Below, one piece after another: positions 38,836 to 47,248 of a DNA stretch of 48,111 bases. Position 1 is the stretch's first letter. Every line of letters starts with the position of its first letter. The stretch lies in assembly GCF_001854805.1 (NCBI RefSeq), contig NZ_MBLO01000219.1, positions 6,539-54,649 on the forward strand. The letters run 5' to 3'. Both the position numbers and the translations under genes were made by a program. This stretch comes from Pseudofrankia coriaricola (GTDB taxonomy: Bacteria > Actinomycetota > Actinomycetes > Frankiales > Frankiaceae). The notes under the pieces are model-generated. The model saw nothing but the letters and a program-made list of their open reading frames with translations, made no database searches and was not told where the DNA came from.

Positions 38836-39941
38836 TCGCTGGCCACCGTGCCGACGCGGTAGTCGGCGGGCAGGAAGCTGTTCTCGGCGCGGAACGTGTA
38901 CGGGTGCAGGACGAGGCCGGCCTTGTGCGCGTCGGCGACGAGCGTGGTCGGGGTGGCGAGGTTGCCGCCCGCGTCCCGCGGGATGATCTGGTTCTTGTCC
39001 GGCCCGATGCCGTTCGCGTACGTCGCGATCGTCTTCAGGCCGGCAGGGGTGATCAGGTCGGCGTACGTGCGCGGGTCGCCGGCGTCGACGAGGTCGAACG
39101 GGGCGCCGGCGGCGCTGAGGAGCTGCACGGCGCGGGTCTTCAGGCCGAGCTTGCGCAGCTGGCCCAGGTTCTTCGTCTCGAAGGACTGCACGAACACGGG
39201 CGCGTTCTTGTCGTTGAGGCCGTAGCGGACCAGCGTGTCCAGCAGCCGCTTCTCCAGCGCGAGCCCGGCCTTCTGGAAGTAGGTCGGGTGCTTGGTCTCC
39301 GGGTAGACGCCGATCTGACGGCCGAGCTCCGCCGACAGGCGCTTGCGCAGGTCGAGCACCTCCATCAGCGTGGGAATCTCGAAGCGGCCGTTGTAGAGCG
39401 TGTTGTGCTGGCGGACGTCCGGGATCCGCTCCTTGGCCCGCAGCGTCTTGAGCTCGGCGAGCGTGAAGTCCTCGGTGAACCAGCCGGTCAGGGCAACACC
39501 GTCGAGCGTCTTCGTCACCTTGCGGGCGGCGAACTCCGGGTGGTCGGCGACGTTGGTCGTGCCGCCGATCTCGGGCTCGTGCCGGCAGACGAGGTGGCCG
39601 TCCTTCGTGACGACCAGGTCCGGCTCGACGAAGTCGGCGCCCAGCCGGGCGGCCAGCTCGTATGAGGCCAGGGTGTGCTCCGGGCGGTAGCCGGACGCGC
39701 CGCGGTGCCCGATCACCAGCGTCGCGGGCCGGCCCGGCGCCCCCTGCCCGCCGGCCGGGCCCGACCCGGTCGCGGCGGCGGCCGAGGCGGACGCGGCGAC
39801 GAGGACGGGCGCGGCGGCCAGGCCCGCGATCACGCCCCGGCGGCCGATCGCGCGCCGGGGCGCGGCGGCCGGACGGTCCGCCGCGGCCAGGTCCTCGGCG
39901 GTCGGATCCTCGGCGGGGAAGTCTTCGGTGCGACGCTCCAC
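38721..39941 (-). CDS. Tat-exported glycerophosphodiester phosphodiesterase
   Basis: 406 aa. A twin-arginine signal occupies about residues 28-60 (G-R-R-G-V-I-A-G-L-A-A-A-P-V-L). The GDPD TIM barrel starts I-G-H-R-G-A-S-G-Y-R-P-E-H-T, continues E-P-D-L-V-V-T-K-D-G-H-L-V-C-R-H-E (metal ligands and catalytic His), and ends with G-I-D-G-L-F-T-D-N-T. It hydrolyses glycerophosphodiesters to glycerol-3-phosphate and an alcohol outside the membrane, usually for phosphate or carbon scavenging. The start is GTG at 39941 with TGGAGG 5 nt ahead; the frame upstream has no homology. Confidence 0.93.
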   Translation of the reverse strand: MERRTEDFPAEDPTAEDLAAADRPAAAPRRAIGRRGVIAGLAAAPVLVAASASAAAATGSGPAGGQGAPGRPATLVIGHRGASGYRPEHTLASYELAARLGADFVEPDLVVTKDGHLVCRHEPEIGGTTNVADHPEFAARKVTKTLDGVALTGWFTEDFTLAELKTLRAKERIPDVRQHNTLYNGRFEIPTLMEVLDLRKRLSAELGRQIGVYPETKHPTYFQKAGLALEKRLLDTLVRYGLNDKNAPVFVQSFETKNLGQLRKLGLKTRAVQLLSAAGAPFDLVDAGDPRTYADLITPAGLKTIATYANGIGPDKNQIIPRDAGGNLATPTTLVADAHKAGLVLHPYTFRAENSFLPADYRVGTVASDYGRAIDEQVTFLKTGIDGLFTDNTDVGILARAAFLGG

Positions 39942-40186
39942 AGGTCCTCCAGCGGGGCGACGTCGGCCCTCGACGCCGGCACGCCGCACCAGCCAAGCAA
40001 CGACGACGAACGCCCATGCGGCGCGCACCTGACCCGGGACCGTCCAGTAGTCATCCGCGACGTGAACCGGGCCCGAGCCGCGGCGACGGCCCGCGGACCG
40101 GCCGGAGGCTCCGGCCGGCGGTGCTGACCGAGCCGTTCGCCCGGACCCCGTGCGCGGCGGCAGGGGCCCGGGCTCGCGGGCCGTCA

Positions 40187-40369
40187 GGCGTCGGCGAGCC
40201 GCCCGGCCTGGCCGACCGCGGCGATGAGGCGGCCGGCCTCGCTACGGCGCTCATCATGCTGCTCGAAGGCGCCCATGTTCTGTGCCGCGCCGCCGGGACG
40301 CTCGAGCCGTTCGACGAGGCGGCACGCAGCGCGACGACGCTGGCCCGGGCCTGCTACGCGGCGCCGTGA
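40187..40369 (+). pseudogene. C-terminal fragment of a TetR-family regulator
   Basis: The plus strand encodes A-G-L-A-T-A-L-I-M-L-L-E-G-A-H-V-L-C-R-A-A-G-T-L-E-P-F-D-E-A-A-R and stops at 40367-40369. This is the last helix pair of a TetR C-terminal domain (typical L-E-G-A-x-x-L-C-R-A). No HTH is found in any frame upstream before the divergent glycerophosphodiesterase, so the gene is decayed. Confidence 0.65.
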
Positions 40370-40523
40370 TGCGGCAGGTGCGACCGCCGTCCGCGCCCAG
40401 GCCGGTTCTCTCGTCGTGTCGTTCCTGTCTGTGGCCACATGCGTTTCCGGCCGCGGCCATACGCGGTTCACACGATCGCGGCGAAGGCTTCGTGCGACGG
40501 CGTCGCCGAGGATGGGAGCGCGG

Positions 40524-42110
40524 ATGCTGGACCGGTGGCAGGTCGGATCGGGGCACGGACGAGCACGGGGAGGTGCCTCGTCACCCCGTCGACGGAGACT
40601 CCGAACACGCGGTCCCGTCGTCGTCGGACTGGCGGCGACAGGGGTGGTCGCGTTGACGATGGCGGCGGCGGGCGTCGCCGGACGGACCCACGCGGCCGGC
40701 GACGCGTCGGCTCCGCACGCGGCTCCGCTGGGATACCTGGCGCCGGCGACGTCATCGGCGACAGCACCGGCGCCCACCGTCGCATCCGCCGCGGCAACCG
40801 CGACAAATATTCCGACCGGCTCGGCAGCGCCAGCCGGCTCGGCCGAGGAAACCGCCGCGGATGGCTACGTCTACGGCTACAGCCCGGTGGCGATGGCCCG
40901 AACCCGCGCGGACCACGTCTGTCACGGCGGCACGAACGCGCTCCTCAACGTTCCCGTCCTGTCCACTCCGCTGAGCCAGAGCGTGGTGGCACCGAACGTC
41001 GACACGCTCTACTCGGTCGCCTGGTTGGACCTGCGCGAGGGGCCGGTCCAGCTGACGCTGCCCGACACGACCGACCGCTATGTGGTGTTCGAGCTGCTGG
41101 ACATCTACTCCAATGTCTTCGCCGACATCGGCACCCGGCTGAACGGGTCACAGCCCGGGAACTATCTGATCACTCCGCCCGGCTGGAACGGCACCGTGCC
41201 CGCCGGCACCACCGCGGTCGCCGCGCCGAGCTGGGACGTGTGGGCGTTGGGCCGCACCCTGGTGAACGGCGACGAGGACCTGTCCGCCGCGCGTGCCGTC
41301 CAGCGCCAGTACACCGTGGCGACGAGCGGCCTCGGCGCGTCCGGGCCGGTTCCGCCCGCGCTGCCCCCAGTGGACTGCGCGAACCCGCCTGACCCGCAGA
41401 CCCCGAACGACGGCGGCGCGGAGTTCTTCGACGAGCTCGCCGCGGTGCTCGCCGCGGATCCGCCGCCGGCCGCGGACGATCCCGCGCTCGCCGCGCTCGC
41501 CAGCATCGGCGTCGTCCCCGGTACGACTCCGTCGACAGGGGACCCCGCGACCGTCGCCGCGCTCGAAGCCGGCGTCACTGCGGGCGAAGCCGAGGTCCAG
41601 GCCGCGGCCGAGAACGTCCTCGTCCCGTCCGGCAGCTGGCTGGGAAGCTTCAACGGCGGCACCTACGGCACCGACTACCTGGTGCGCTCGGCGGTCGCCG
41701 TCGTCGGACTCGGGGCGAACGTTCCGCAGGAATCGCTCTACTACTGGTCCGGCCCCGACCTCGACGGCGAGCCGCTCACCGGCGCCCACACCTACCGGAT
41801 GCGCTTTGGCGCCGGACAGTTGCCACCCGTCGACGCCGCGGGGTTCTGGTCGGTGACGATGTACGACGAGGAGATGTTCCTCGTCCCGAACACGCTCCGA
41901 CGCTATGCCCTCGGGGATCGCAGTGATCTCACCGTGAATGCGGACGGCTCGATCGACATCTACCTCTCGGCGACCCCGCCGGCCGGGCATACCGCCAACT
42001 GGCTGCCCGCGCCGGACGGGCCCTTCAACCTGATGATCCGCGCGTATATCCCCACCGAGCCCGCGCTGACCAACGCCTGGCATCCACCGGCGATCGAAAT
42101 GATCTCCTGA
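40524..42110 (+). CDS. DUF1254/DUF1214 domain protein, probably exported
   Basis: 528 aa. A hydrophobic segment (G-P-V-V-V-G-L-A-A-T-G-V-V-A-L-T-M-A-A-A) near the Arg-rich N terminus looks like a signal peptide or anchor, followed by an Ala/Thr/Pro-rich linker. The DUF1254 part has Y-V-Y-G-Y-S-P-V-A-M-A-R and V-V-A-P-N-V-D-T-L-Y-S-V-A-W-L-D-L; DUF1214 ends with F-W-S-V-T-M-Y-D. Function is not established. ATG at 40524 is chosen for GGGAG about 5 nt ahead; another in-frame ATG is 12 nt earlier. Confidence 0.85.
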   Translation: MLDRWQVGSGHGRARGGASSPRRRRLRTRGPVVVGLAATGVVALTMAAAGVAGRTHAAGDASAPHAAPLGYLAPATSSATAPAPTVASAAATATNIPTGSAAPAGSAEETAADGYVYGYSPVAMARTRADHVCHGGTNALLNVPVLSTPLSQSVVAPNVDTLYSVAWLDLREGPVQLTLPDTTDRYVVFELLDIYSNVFADIGTRLNGSQPGNYLITPPGWNGTVPAGTTAVAAPSWDVWALGRTLVNGDEDLSAARAVQRQYTVATSGLGASGPVPPALPPVDCANPPDPQTPNDGGAEFFDELAAVLAADPPPAADDPALAALASIGVVPGTTPSTGDPATVAALEAGVTAGEAEVQAAAENVLVPSGSWLGSFNGGTYGTDYLVRSAVAVVGLGANVPQESLYYWSGPDLDGEPLTGAHTYRMRFGAGQLPPVDAAGFWSVTMYDEEMFLVPNTLRRYALGDRSDLTVNADGSIDIYLSATPPAGHTANWLPAPDGPFNLMIRAYIPTEPALTNAWHPPAIEMIS

Positions 42111-42171
42111 CCGGCGCGGCCACCGGCGGACCCTCGGATGAGACTGGGGGCGTCCGTGGCCGCGGGCGCCC

Positions 42172-43218
42172 TCAGCGGACCTCGACGGAGTCGCCGGCGG
42201 ACCAGCGGCGCAGGACGAGGTATCGGCCGTGCAGGGCGCCGCGGTCGTGGTGGCCGAAGGAGAGCTGGGTGCCGTCCTGACCTTCGGCGGCGGGGAGCCA
42301 CTTGATCTGTTCCAGGCCCTCGCGGACGCCGGCCCGGGTCAGCTCGGGCGCGCGGGCCAGGCCGTCGACGGCCAGGCGGGCCAGGTCGTAGCCCTTCGCC
42401 GCCGCGGCGGCCCGCGCCGGCGGGACCGCCAGGCGTTCGAGCAACGCGGTCAGCGTCGCGTTCCCGTCGGAGTACATGTCGATGTATACCCAGCCGTCGA
42501 GGGCCCGGCCGACCTCGGGCTGCCGGCCGAACATCCCCGCGGAGTTCATCACCCGAGGTCCGTCCCAGCCGGCGCCCGCCGCCGCCCGGGCCACCGCCGA
42601 CGCCGACCGGCCGAGCCCGAGGTAGACGAGCCCGTCCACCTTCGCGTCGAGCACCTCGCCGACCTGCGCGGCCGCGTCCTCGGTGAGCGGGGACAGCCCG
42701 ACCGTCGCGGCCACGGCGAGCCCGATGATCTCCGCCTCGGCCGTCAGGTAGTGCAGGTAGCGCCGCCCGATCGGGGACCGGTCGTAGGCGATGCCCACCC
42801 GGCGCGCGCCGAGGTCCGCCAGGTGCCGGGCGAGCACGACGCTCTCGTCCTCGTGCGAGCCGACCTGCAGGTGGAACATCCAGTCCCCACGGGCCCGCTC
42901 CGTGCCGGCCCAGTTGATGGTCGGGATCCGGTGCCGCTCGGCGAGCGGGGTGGCCACGAGCGCGTTGTCGCCGATCGCCGGGCCGACGACGAGCAGCACG
43001 TCGGCGTCGACGAGCCGGGCGAACGCCCGCTCTACCGCGGCCGCGGTCCCGCTCGGGAGCCCGAGCCCGTGCGACCCGACGATCTCGACATCCCGGTCCA
43101 GCCGGCCGGCCGCGCGGTACTCGTCGGCCGCGAGCCGCAGCCAGTACTCGATGTCCGTCGGGCTCGGCGGCGCATCCGTCAGATCGTCGAGGAATCCCAC
43201 CCGCAGCGGCGCCGCCAT
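42172..43218 (-). CDS. substrate-binding (Peripla_BP-type) protein without signal peptide
   Basis: 348 aa. It begins directly with the mature solute-binding fold: R-V-G-F-L-D-D-L-T, then D-V-L-L-V-V-G-P-A-I-G-D-N-A, a hinge G-A-R-R-V-G-I-A-Y-D-R-S-P-I-G-R-R-Y and V-D-G-L-V-Y-L-G. There is no hydrophobic leader or lipobox before this; the frame upstream is Arg-rich and out of family. It may be a cytoplasmic ligand sensor or an amide-sensing AmiC-like protein rather than a transporter part. ATG at 43218 follows GAGAGG at some distance. The upstream hydrolase is separated by a strong palindrome. Confidence 0.85.
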   Translation of the reverse strand: MAAPLRVGFLDDLTDAPPSPTDIEYWLRLAADEYRAAGRLDRDVEIVGSHGLGLPSGTAAAVERAFARLVDADVLLVVGPAIGDNALVATPLAERHRIPTINWAGTERARGDWMFHLQVGSHEDESVVLARHLADLGARRVGIAYDRSPIGRRYLHYLTAEAEIIGLAVAATVGLSPLTEDAAAQVGEVLDAKVDGLVYLGLGRSASAVARAAAGAGWDGPRVMNSAGMFGRQPEVGRALDGWVYIDMYSDGNATLTALLERLAVPPARAAAAAKGYDLARLAVDGLARAPELTRAGVREGLEQIKWLPAAEGQDGTQLSFGHHDRGALHGRYLVLRRWSAGDSVEVR

Positions 43219-43281
43219 ACAACACCCGTTCCTCTCCCGGCGTCGCTCTCGCGCCGGCGAAAGACGCCGAAGACGCCGCCA

Positions 43282-43313
43282 CTCTGGAGACCGGTGCGCA
43301 CCGGTCTCCAGAG
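43282..43313 (-). terminator. 32-bp perfect palindrome between the hydrolase and solute-binding genes
   Basis: CTCTGGAGACCGGTGC and its exact reverse complement, with outer GCCGCCA/TGGCGGC arms and a bulge. It lies 40 bp after the alpha/beta-hydrolase stop and probably terminates that transcript. A perfect palindrome could also be a dimer-binding site. Confidence 0.65.
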
Positions 43314-43352
43314 GCCCCGTGGCGGCGAGCCTGGTACCTGTTCGAGAACCGC

Positions 43353-44222
43353 TCAGATCTTCGTCTTGCGGTACCAGTCGAGAAGTTGCGGGGCGAGCAG
43401 CGGCCAACGGGCGAACAGGCCCTCCTTGACCGCCTCGGGGGTGTGGCGGTCGGCCCACTCGGTGTCGCCCCACGGGGGCTCGCGCAGCACGGCGTTCGGC
43501 AGCGCCGCGGCGATCTTCTCGGACGTCTCGCGGCGGTGGTGGATGTCGCTCTCGCCGCTGCGGAGCACCAGCGTGGGCAGGTCGAGCTTGGCGGCCTCCT
43601 CGTCCGACAGGCCAGGGACCAGCGCGGTGTCGTCGGGGCAGTAGACCGCCATCCAGCGCTCCAGGGCGGCCATGAACGTCTGCCGGTCCTGGTCGAGGAT
43701 GCGCTGACGGTTGCCCGGGTTGCCCTCGATGACCTCGGCCCACTCGGGCAGCGCGGCAACAGCCTCCATACCACCGTTCCACGCCGCGACGAACGAACCG
43801 GAGCAGTAGTGCACGCCTAGGCTCATCAGCCCGTAGACACCGCCGCTGATCCACCAGATCGCAAGCCCCGCGGCGATGTCACGGTGGCGGGCCGCGGTCA
43901 GCATCGAGACCCGGGAGCCGCCGGAACCGCCGGCGATGACCGTCGGCCCGAGCCCGAGCTGACGGATCAGGCCACCCAGGGCGTCGGCCTGCATCTGGGA
44001 CTCGGATTCGCCGGTGAAACACACATCCGAGGCTCCGGTGTTGGGCCGGTCCCAGATCAGTGCGCGCCCGCCGGTGCCCTCGGCGAGTGCCGTGGCCAGC
44101 TCACGGATACCGGGCGTGTCCTTGCTGTAACGGCCACCGGGCGTGACCGCCCATGCCTGACCGTCGCCCGAGCCGACGATCTCATAGGAGATCGATAAAC
44201 CGTCTACGGTTGCGTATGCCAT
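43353..44222 (-). CDS. alpha/beta hydrolase
   Basis: 289 aa. The fold begins with T-V-D-G-L-S-I-S-Y-E-I-V-G-S-G, then L-I-W-D-R-P-N-T-G-A-S-D and the nucleophile elbow G-G-S-G-G-S. An acid is likely in L-R-S-G-E-S-D and the catalytic His in D-x-x-H-T-P-E near 270. It is close to the haloalkane/epoxide/C-C bond hydrolase branch; substrate unknown. Its start codon lies only 18 bp from that of the divergent amidohydrolase, implying shared control, and the two enzymes may act consecutively. Confidence 0.9.
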   Translation of the reverse strand: MAYATVDGLSISYEIVGSGDGQAWAVTPGGRYSKDTPGIRELATALAEGTGGRALIWDRPNTGASDVCFTGESESQMQADALGGLIRQLGLGPTVIAGGSGGSRVSMLTAARHRDIAAGLAIWWISGGVYGLMSLGVHYCSGSFVAAWNGGMEAVAALPEWAEVIEGNPGNRQRILDQDRQTFMAALERWMAVYCPDDTALVPGLSDEEAAKLDLPTLVLRSGESDIHHRRETSEKIAAALPNAVLREPPWGDTEWADRHTPEAVKEGLFARWPLLAPQLLDWYRKTKI

Positions 44223-44238
44223 GGGGAGAATCTAACAT
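44210..44238 (+). promoter_or_regulatory. predicted promoter of the amidohydrolase, overlapping the divergent gene start
   Basis: TTGCGT (44210-44215), 17-bp spacer, TAACAT (44233-44238), 2 nt before the ATG at 44241. The -35 box lies inside the first codons of the divergent alpha/beta-hydrolase gene. The transcript would be leaderless. Confidence 0.5.
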
Positions 44239-44240
44239 TG

Positions 44241-45410
44241 ATGTCTATGTCAAAGGACGGCTTATTTATCGTAGACGCCGACTCCCACTGGTCCGAACGA
44301 GCCGATCTTTTCACCAGCCGCGCGCCAGCCGCCTACAAAGACCGTGTACCCCAGCCACGCGACGTGAACGGGGTGCCGACCTGGGTCATGGACGGCCACG
44401 CCATGGGCCGGTTCAGCCCGGGCGGCGTCATCGCCCGCGACGGCTCCAAGGAAGAGGCCGACAAGGCCCTGTTCCACTGGACGTTCGACGAGATCCACCT
44501 GGGCGCGCACGACCCCAAGGTCCGCATCGGCGTCCTCGACGATCTCGGCATCGACGCGCAGATCATCTTCCCCAGCACCATCGGCCTCGGCGGCCAGGAC
44601 CTGGGATCGGTCGACGACGCCGAGCTCACCAGGCTGACCATCCAGATCTACAACGACCAGATGGCCGAGATCCAGGAGCAGTCCGGCAACCGGCTGCTCC
44701 CGCTCCCGCTGATGCCGGCCTGGGACATCGACACCTGCGTCAGCGAGGCGCGCCGGGTGGCCGGGCTGGGCGCGCGCGGCGTGAACATGACCTCGGACCC
44801 GCAGGACCTCGGCTCCCCCGATCTCGGCGACCCGGCCTGGGACCCCTTCTGGGAGGTCTGCACCGAGCTCCACCTGCCGGTGCATTTCCACATCGGCGCG
44901 AGCGTCACCGGCATGACGTTCTACGGCAAGTACCCGTGGCCGTCACACGACGCCAACACCAAGCTCGCCATCGGCGGCACGCTGCTGTTCATCGGCAATG
45001 CCCGGGTGGTGACGAACCTGATTCTCTCCGGCATCTTCGACCGGCATCCTGGCCTGCAGACCGTGTCGGTGGAAAGCGGTGTCGGCTGGATCCCGTTCAT
45101 TCTCGAGACGCTCGACTACGAGATGAGCGAGAACGCGCCCCGCCAGCTGGCGGGGATGAAGAAAATGCCGTCGGAATACTTCAAGAGCAACATCTACGCG
45201 ACGTTCTGGTTCGAGAAGAACCAGGGCAGGCTGCCGGCGCTCGTCGAGGCGGTCGGCGAGGACCGCATCCTGTTCGAGACCGACTTCCCGCACCCGACCT
45301 GCCTCTACCCCGGCCCGCTCGAGGCCGTCGAGGACAAGATGAACACGATCTCGCCCGAGGCGAAGGCCAAGATCCTCGGCGAGAACGCCCGCAAGCTCTA
45401 CCGACTCTGA
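44241..45410 (+). CDS. amidohydrolase family protein (amidohydrolase_2)
   Basis: 389 aa. Metal-site candidates are V-D-A-D-S-H-W at the N terminus, P-V-H-F-H-I-G in the middle and F-E-T-D-F-P-H-P near 330. It is a second member of the family found at 15682 and shares G-W-I-P-F-I-L-E with it, but the two are diverged. Probable hydrolase or decarboxylase acting on a ring-derived acid. Starts at 44241 and 44247 are both possible; the first fits the promoter spacing. Confidence 0.9.
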   Translation: MSMSKDGLFIVDADSHWSERADLFTSRAPAAYKDRVPQPRDVNGVPTWVMDGHAMGRFSPGGVIARDGSKEEADKALFHWTFDEIHLGAHDPKVRIGVLDDLGIDAQIIFPSTIGLGGQDLGSVDDAELTRLTIQIYNDQMAEIQEQSGNRLLPLPLMPAWDIDTCVSEARRVAGLGARGVNMTSDPQDLGSPDLGDPAWDPFWEVCTELHLPVHFHIGASVTGMTFYGKYPWPSHDANTKLAIGGTLLFIGNARVVTNLILSGIFDRHPGLQTVSVESGVGWIPFILETLDYEMSENAPRQLAGMKKMPSEYFKSNIYATFWFEKNQGRLPALVEAVGEDRILFETDFPHPTCLYPGPLEAVEDKMNTISPEAKAKILGENARKLYRL

Positions 45411-45459
45411 CAGCCGCGTCGCGCTTCCACCCGCTCCTCCACCCCGGCCCTTCCGCGGG

Positions 45460-45483
45460 TCCCCGCCGACGGGTAGGCGGGGA
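45460..45483. terminator. hairpin between convergent amidohydrolase and amidase
   Basis: TCCCCGCC / GGCGGGGA, perfect 8-bp arms and an 8-nt loop, about 50 bp from the amidohydrolase stop. It can serve both strands. Confidence 0.6.
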
Positions 45484-45551
45484 TGGGGCTCAGCGCCCAT
45501 GCGCTCCTGACCGACGAGTCCAAGACCGCCCAACGGTCCCGCGCCGCGCGG

Positions 45552-46985
45552 TCACCCCCGGGAGGTCGCCGATGCCGCCGTCGGAGTGCGGGTCACCAGC
45601 GGCGGCACCCGCAGGTGCCAGTCGGTGCGCTGCTGGTAGGCGAAGCCGGTGGCGAGCACGGCCGCGTCGTCGAACGGCCGGCCGACGATCTGCATCGACA
45701 GCGGCAGCCCCGTCGCGCTGAACCCGGCCGGCACGCACAGCGCGGGGTGACCCGTCGCGTTCCAGATCGGAGTGAAGATCGGCGCGATGCTGAGGACCGT
45801 CTCGGTCAGATCGATCGGCGGCGCGGCGACCGCGGTGCTCGGGGTTACGACCAGGTCGACGTCGGTGAACAGCTCGGCCATCCGGCGCTGCCCGACCCGG
45901 CGCACCCGCTGGATCGTGACGAAGTCGGCCCCGGTCACCAGCGTGCCCACGGCGAGCATCCGCCGCGCGCCGGCCCCGTAGTCGGCCCACCGACCGGCCA
46001 GGTCCCCGCGGTGGTACGCGAGCGCCTCGCCGTAGAGGCCGATCATCGTCGCGTCGGTGAGCTCCTGGTAGAGCGGCAGCGAGACGGGGACGAGCGTCGC
46101 GCCCGCGGCGGCGAGCTCGTCGAGCGCCGCGGCCATCGCCGCCGGCAGGGCCGGGTCGGTCTCGGCCACGCCGGCGAGCAGGTCGACGCCGATGCGCACG
46201 CCTTCGAGCGAGCCGGTCAGGCCGGCGGTGTAGTCGGGTACCGGCACGTCGACGCTGGTCGCGTCGGACGGGTCGAACCCGGCCATCACCTGGAGCAGCA
46301 GCGCGCAGTCGTGAGCGCTGCGGGCCATCGGTCCGATGTGGTCGTAGCTGTAGCCCAGCGGCACGCAGCCGGACTTCGGCACCCGGCCGAACGTCTGCTT
46401 CATCCCGGAGATGCCACACCACGCGGCGGGCAGCCGGACCGAGCCGCCGGTGTCCGTGCCGAGCCCGCCGAGGATCACGCCGGCCGCCACCCCGTTGCCG
46501 GTGCCGGCGCTGGAGCCGCCGGGGCTCGCCGCGGGGTTCCACGGGTTGCGCGGGATCGGGAACGGCTTCTCGGGGTCGGGCATCCCGGTGGCGAACTCGG
46601 ACGTCGTCGTCTTGCCGGTGATGACGGCGCCGGCGGCGCGCAGCCGGGCGACGACGACGGCGTCGCCGATCCCCTCGCCCCAGGCGGGGTCCAGGATGAG
46701 GCTCTGCGCGGTGGTCGGGCCACCCTCCGCGGCGATGATGTCCTTGACGCCCAGAGGGATCCCATGCAACGGGCCGCGGTCGACGCCGGCGGCCAGCTCC
46801 TCGTCCGCCTTCGCCGCCGCCGCCAGCGCCAGCTCGTCAAACCGGGCCAGGTAGACGCCGAGGTCCGCGTCGTGACGGTCGGCGGCGTCGATCGACGCCT
46901 GGGTCAGGGCGACGCTGGTGGTCGCGCCGGACCGCAGGGCGGCCGCCGCGTCGCTGATCGTCAGCGTGCTGGGGTGGTCGGTCAT
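45552..46985 (-). CDS. amidase (amidase-signature family)
   Basis: 477 aa. The Ser-cisSer-Lys triad is complete: K81 in G-V-K-D-I-I, cis-Ser158 in S-P-G-G-S-S-A-G and nucleophile Ser182 in G-T-D-T-G-G-S-V-R-L-P. It hydrolyses amides to acids and ammonia; many of these act on aryl or alkyl amides. GGAG is about 10 nt before the ATG. A close paralogue lies directly upstream on the same strand, with shared stretches such as T-S-V-D-V-P-V-P-D-Y and R-V-G-Q-R-R-M-A-E-L-F-T-D. Confidence 0.94.
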   Translation of the reverse strand: MTDHPSTLTISDAAAALRSGATTSVALTQASIDAADRHDADLGVYLARFDELALAAAAKADEELAAGVDRGPLHGIPLGVKDIIAAEGGPTTAQSLILDPAWGEGIGDAVVVARLRAAGAVITGKTTTSEFATGMPDPEKPFPIPRNPWNPAASPGGSSAGTGNGVAAGVILGGLGTDTGGSVRLPAAWCGISGMKQTFGRVPKSGCVPLGYSYDHIGPMARSAHDCALLLQVMAGFDPSDATSVDVPVPDYTAGLTGSLEGVRIGVDLLAGVAETDPALPAAMAAALDELAAAGATLVPVSLPLYQELTDATMIGLYGEALAYHRGDLAGRWADYGAGARRMLAVGTLVTGADFVTIQRVRRVGQRRMAELFTDVDLVVTPSTAVAAPPIDLTETVLSIAPIFTPIWNATGHPALCVPAGFSATGLPLSMQIVGRPFDDAAVLATGFAYQQRTDWHLRVPPLVTRTPTAASATSRG

Positions 46986-47185
46986 GACGTCGTGAACTCC
47001 CTTGGGCGGGCGGTGTGGGACGAGGGGTGCGGAACACGGAACACCGCCGGCGTTCGGGGCCCGGCGCGTCGACGACCTGGGTGCGCCGCGATGCGTCCGG
47101 CCGTCCGTTCGGGCCGGCGCCCGAACGGACGGTGACGATGGCGGTGGCGGTGGCGGTGGCGCATCGACGGCGTCAGTGCCGGATC

Positions 47186-47230
47186 GGTAGGCCTGGGAAC
47201 GGCGGGCCTGGGAACGGTAGGCCTGGGAAC
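47186..47230. repeat. 15-bp tandem repeat, three copies
   Basis: GGTAGGCCTGGGAAC-type units beginning at 47186, 47201 and 47216; the middle copy has two changes. They lie in the 256-bp gap between the two amidases, next to a GGTGGC microsatellite (about 47140-47160). No gene is seen in the gap. Confidence 0.8.
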
Positions 47231-47248
47231 GCCTGACTACGTCAGGCG
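47230..47248 (-). terminator. short hairpin at the end of the second amidase
   Basis: CGCCTGAC - TAC - GTCAGGCG, perfect 8-bp arms, overlapping the stop codon at 47242-47244. Confidence 0.55.

Noticed and set aside
40184-40777. 197-codon minus-strand frame upstream of the DUF1254 gene
   Set aside because: Arg/Ala-rich, no motif, and opposite to the TetR relic and the signal region of DUF1254.
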